This document shows positions 6,213-6,911 of a stretch of 6,911 nt of DNA, piece after piece. How positions within the stretch are numbered: the stretch's first letter is position 1; each line of letters starts with the position of its first letter. Below the pieces are notes generated by a model. The model did not search any database and was not told the DNA's origin. It was given only the letters and a program-made list of their open reading frames with translations. This DNA comes from DASRCB01 sp035653295 (GTDB lineage: Bacteria > Acidobacteriota > Terriglobia > Bryobacterales > Bryobacteraceae): positions 1 to 6,911 of the forward strand of contig DASRCB010000376.1 of the NCBI GenBank assembly GCA_035653295.1, read 5' to 3'. Both the position numbers and the translations under genes were made by a program.

Positions 6213-6224
6213 TACAATCGGAGG
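6213..6224 (+). promoter_or_regulatory. Possible -10 element plus Shine-Dalgarno for the TPR gene
   Basis: TACAAT (6213-6218) matches the -10 consensus at five of six positions. GGAGG (6220-6224) lies 2 nt before the ATG at 6227. No -35 was found. The two elements nearly touch, so if the -10 is real the transcript would start within or after the GGAGG. They therefore may be alternatives: read-through mRNA uses the Shine-Dalgarno, while a local promoter would give a leaderless message. Confidence 0.35.
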
Positions 6225-6226
6225 CG

Positions 6227-6911
6227 ATGTGGCGCTGCGCCGTTGTAGCTCTCATCGCCGTCCTGTGCGCCGCTCAGGACGACGCCCGCGCGTGGATCGA
6301 CCGCGGTACGCAGGCCTTCAAAAAGGCTCAGTATGCTGATGCAGTGCGCGACTTCCAGAAGGCTCTGGACCTCGCGCCAGACTCCAGGGATGCTCGCATG
6401 TACCTCGCGGTTGCGTATGTGGTGCAGTACGTTCCCGGCGCACGGACTGATGAAAACCAGCAGCTCGCGGCCAAAGCCGAGGAGAACTTCCGCAGGGTGC
6501 TCGACCAGGATCCGCAGAACAAGACTGCCATCCGGTATCTCGCGAGCCTGACCTTCCAGGAGGCCAGCGCGCTGGTGCTGCCGCGGGAGAAGTTTGACAA
6601 GCTGCACCAGGCGCGCGCATGGTACGAGAAACTGGCGTCCATGGACCCGCACGAGAAGGAGGCGTTCTATTCCCTCGGCGTCATCGACTGGCTCGAGGCG
6701 TACCCGCAATGGACCGAGGCTCGCGCTCAGTCGGCGATGAGCCCGCAGGACCCCGGCCCGCTCACGAAAGACAACGTCCGCTGGGAGGCGCGCGCGAAGC
6801 TTGGGCCGCTGTACGAGGACGGCATCCGGCAGCTGACCGAGGCGCTCCGGATCGACCCGAACTACGACGACGCCATGGCCTACATGCACCTCATCATCCG
6901 CGAGCAGGCCG
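6227..6911 (+). CDS. Secreted tetratricopeptide-repeat protein, 3' end cut by window
   Basis: Translation from ATG 6227 is open to the right edge for 228 codons. Residues 1-16 (MWRCAVVALIAVLCAA) form a signal peptide, so the protein is probably periplasmic. TPR-type helix pairs follow: residues about 22-66 (GTQAFKKAQYADAVRDFQKA, then the LAPDS turn), 81-113 (FRRVLDQDP), 129-158 (WYEKLASMDP) and 196-226 (GIRQLTEALRIDP). Each carries the typical A/F/Y pattern and a D-P turn. The region 158-190 is a longer, less regular insert with MSPQDPGPLTKDN. TPR proteins act as protein-binding scaffolds; no enzymatic motif is seen. It starts 18 nt after the hydrolase stop, with GGAGG 2 nt before the ATG, so it is probably co-transcribed. 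A functional link to the hydrolase is inference. Confidence 0.85.
   Translation, partial: MWRCAVVALIAVLCAAQDDARAWIDRGTQAFKKAQYADAVRDFQKALDLAPDSRDARMYLAVAYVVQYVPGARTDENQQLAAKAEENFRRVLDQDPQNKTAIRYLASLTFQEASALVLPREKFDKLHQARAWYEKLASMDPHEKEAFYSLGVIDWLEAYPQWTEARAQSAMSPQDPGPLTKDNVRWEARAKLGPLYEDGIRQLTEALRIDPNYDDAMAYMHLIIREQA

Noticed and set aside
4361..6889. An 842-codon open frame on the minus strand
   Set aside because: It is antisense to the 934-aa hydrolase and the TPR gene, both of which have recognisable domains and signal peptides. The translation is rich in Arg, Gly, Val and Ala with no domain, as expected from high GC at third codon positions.

Overview
High-GC bacterial DNA, densely packed. 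The gene mix suggests an Acidobacteriota member, perhaps of the Solibacter/Bryobacter group: an MbfA-type ferritin-like/VIT iron exporter, a CPYC thioredoxin-reductase-like flavoprotein, a large modular secreted hydrolase and a secreted TPR protein with a short signal peptide. This taxonomic guess rests on gene style and composition only.

Layout: positions 1-749 (minus strand) hold the 5' part of an mbfA-like gene that runs off the left edge. Only 23 bp separate its start codon from that of a divergent class I SAM methyltransferase (773-1441, plus). This gap holds one AT-rich island that can be read as a -10 element on both strands. Five plus-strand genes then follow almost without gaps: the methyltransferase, a BadF/BadG/N-acetylglucosamine-kinase-like ATPase (1451-2398), a thioredoxin-reductase-like FAD protein (2462-3382), a 934-residue secreted multidomain protein (3404-6208) and a secreted TPR protein (6227 to the right edge, incomplete). 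The spacings of 9, 63, 21 and 18 nt fit one transcription unit, possibly with internal promoters. No gene-free stretch exceeds 300 bases.

The most notable item is the 934-aa protein. Its core reads as a phospholipase B-like N-terminal-nucleophile hydrolase, with nucleophile candidate Cys324 in an HCSA motif. Before the core lies a jelly-roll-like domain. After it come a segment resembling the second half of an M1 metallopeptidase domain that lacks zinc ligands, and a further C-terminal alpha/beta-looking domain. The second notable item is a pair of abutting hairpins with identical CTC loops at 2414-2449. It sits between a strong ribosome binding site with an ATG (2395) and the apparent start of the reductase (2462), which suggests a REP-like element that separated the reductase from its original start.

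How the genes work together is not clear from sequence. The two downstream products are probably exported, whereas the methyltransferase, kinase and flavoprotein are cytosolic. No single pathway is evident, so the co-orientation may be simple genome packing.
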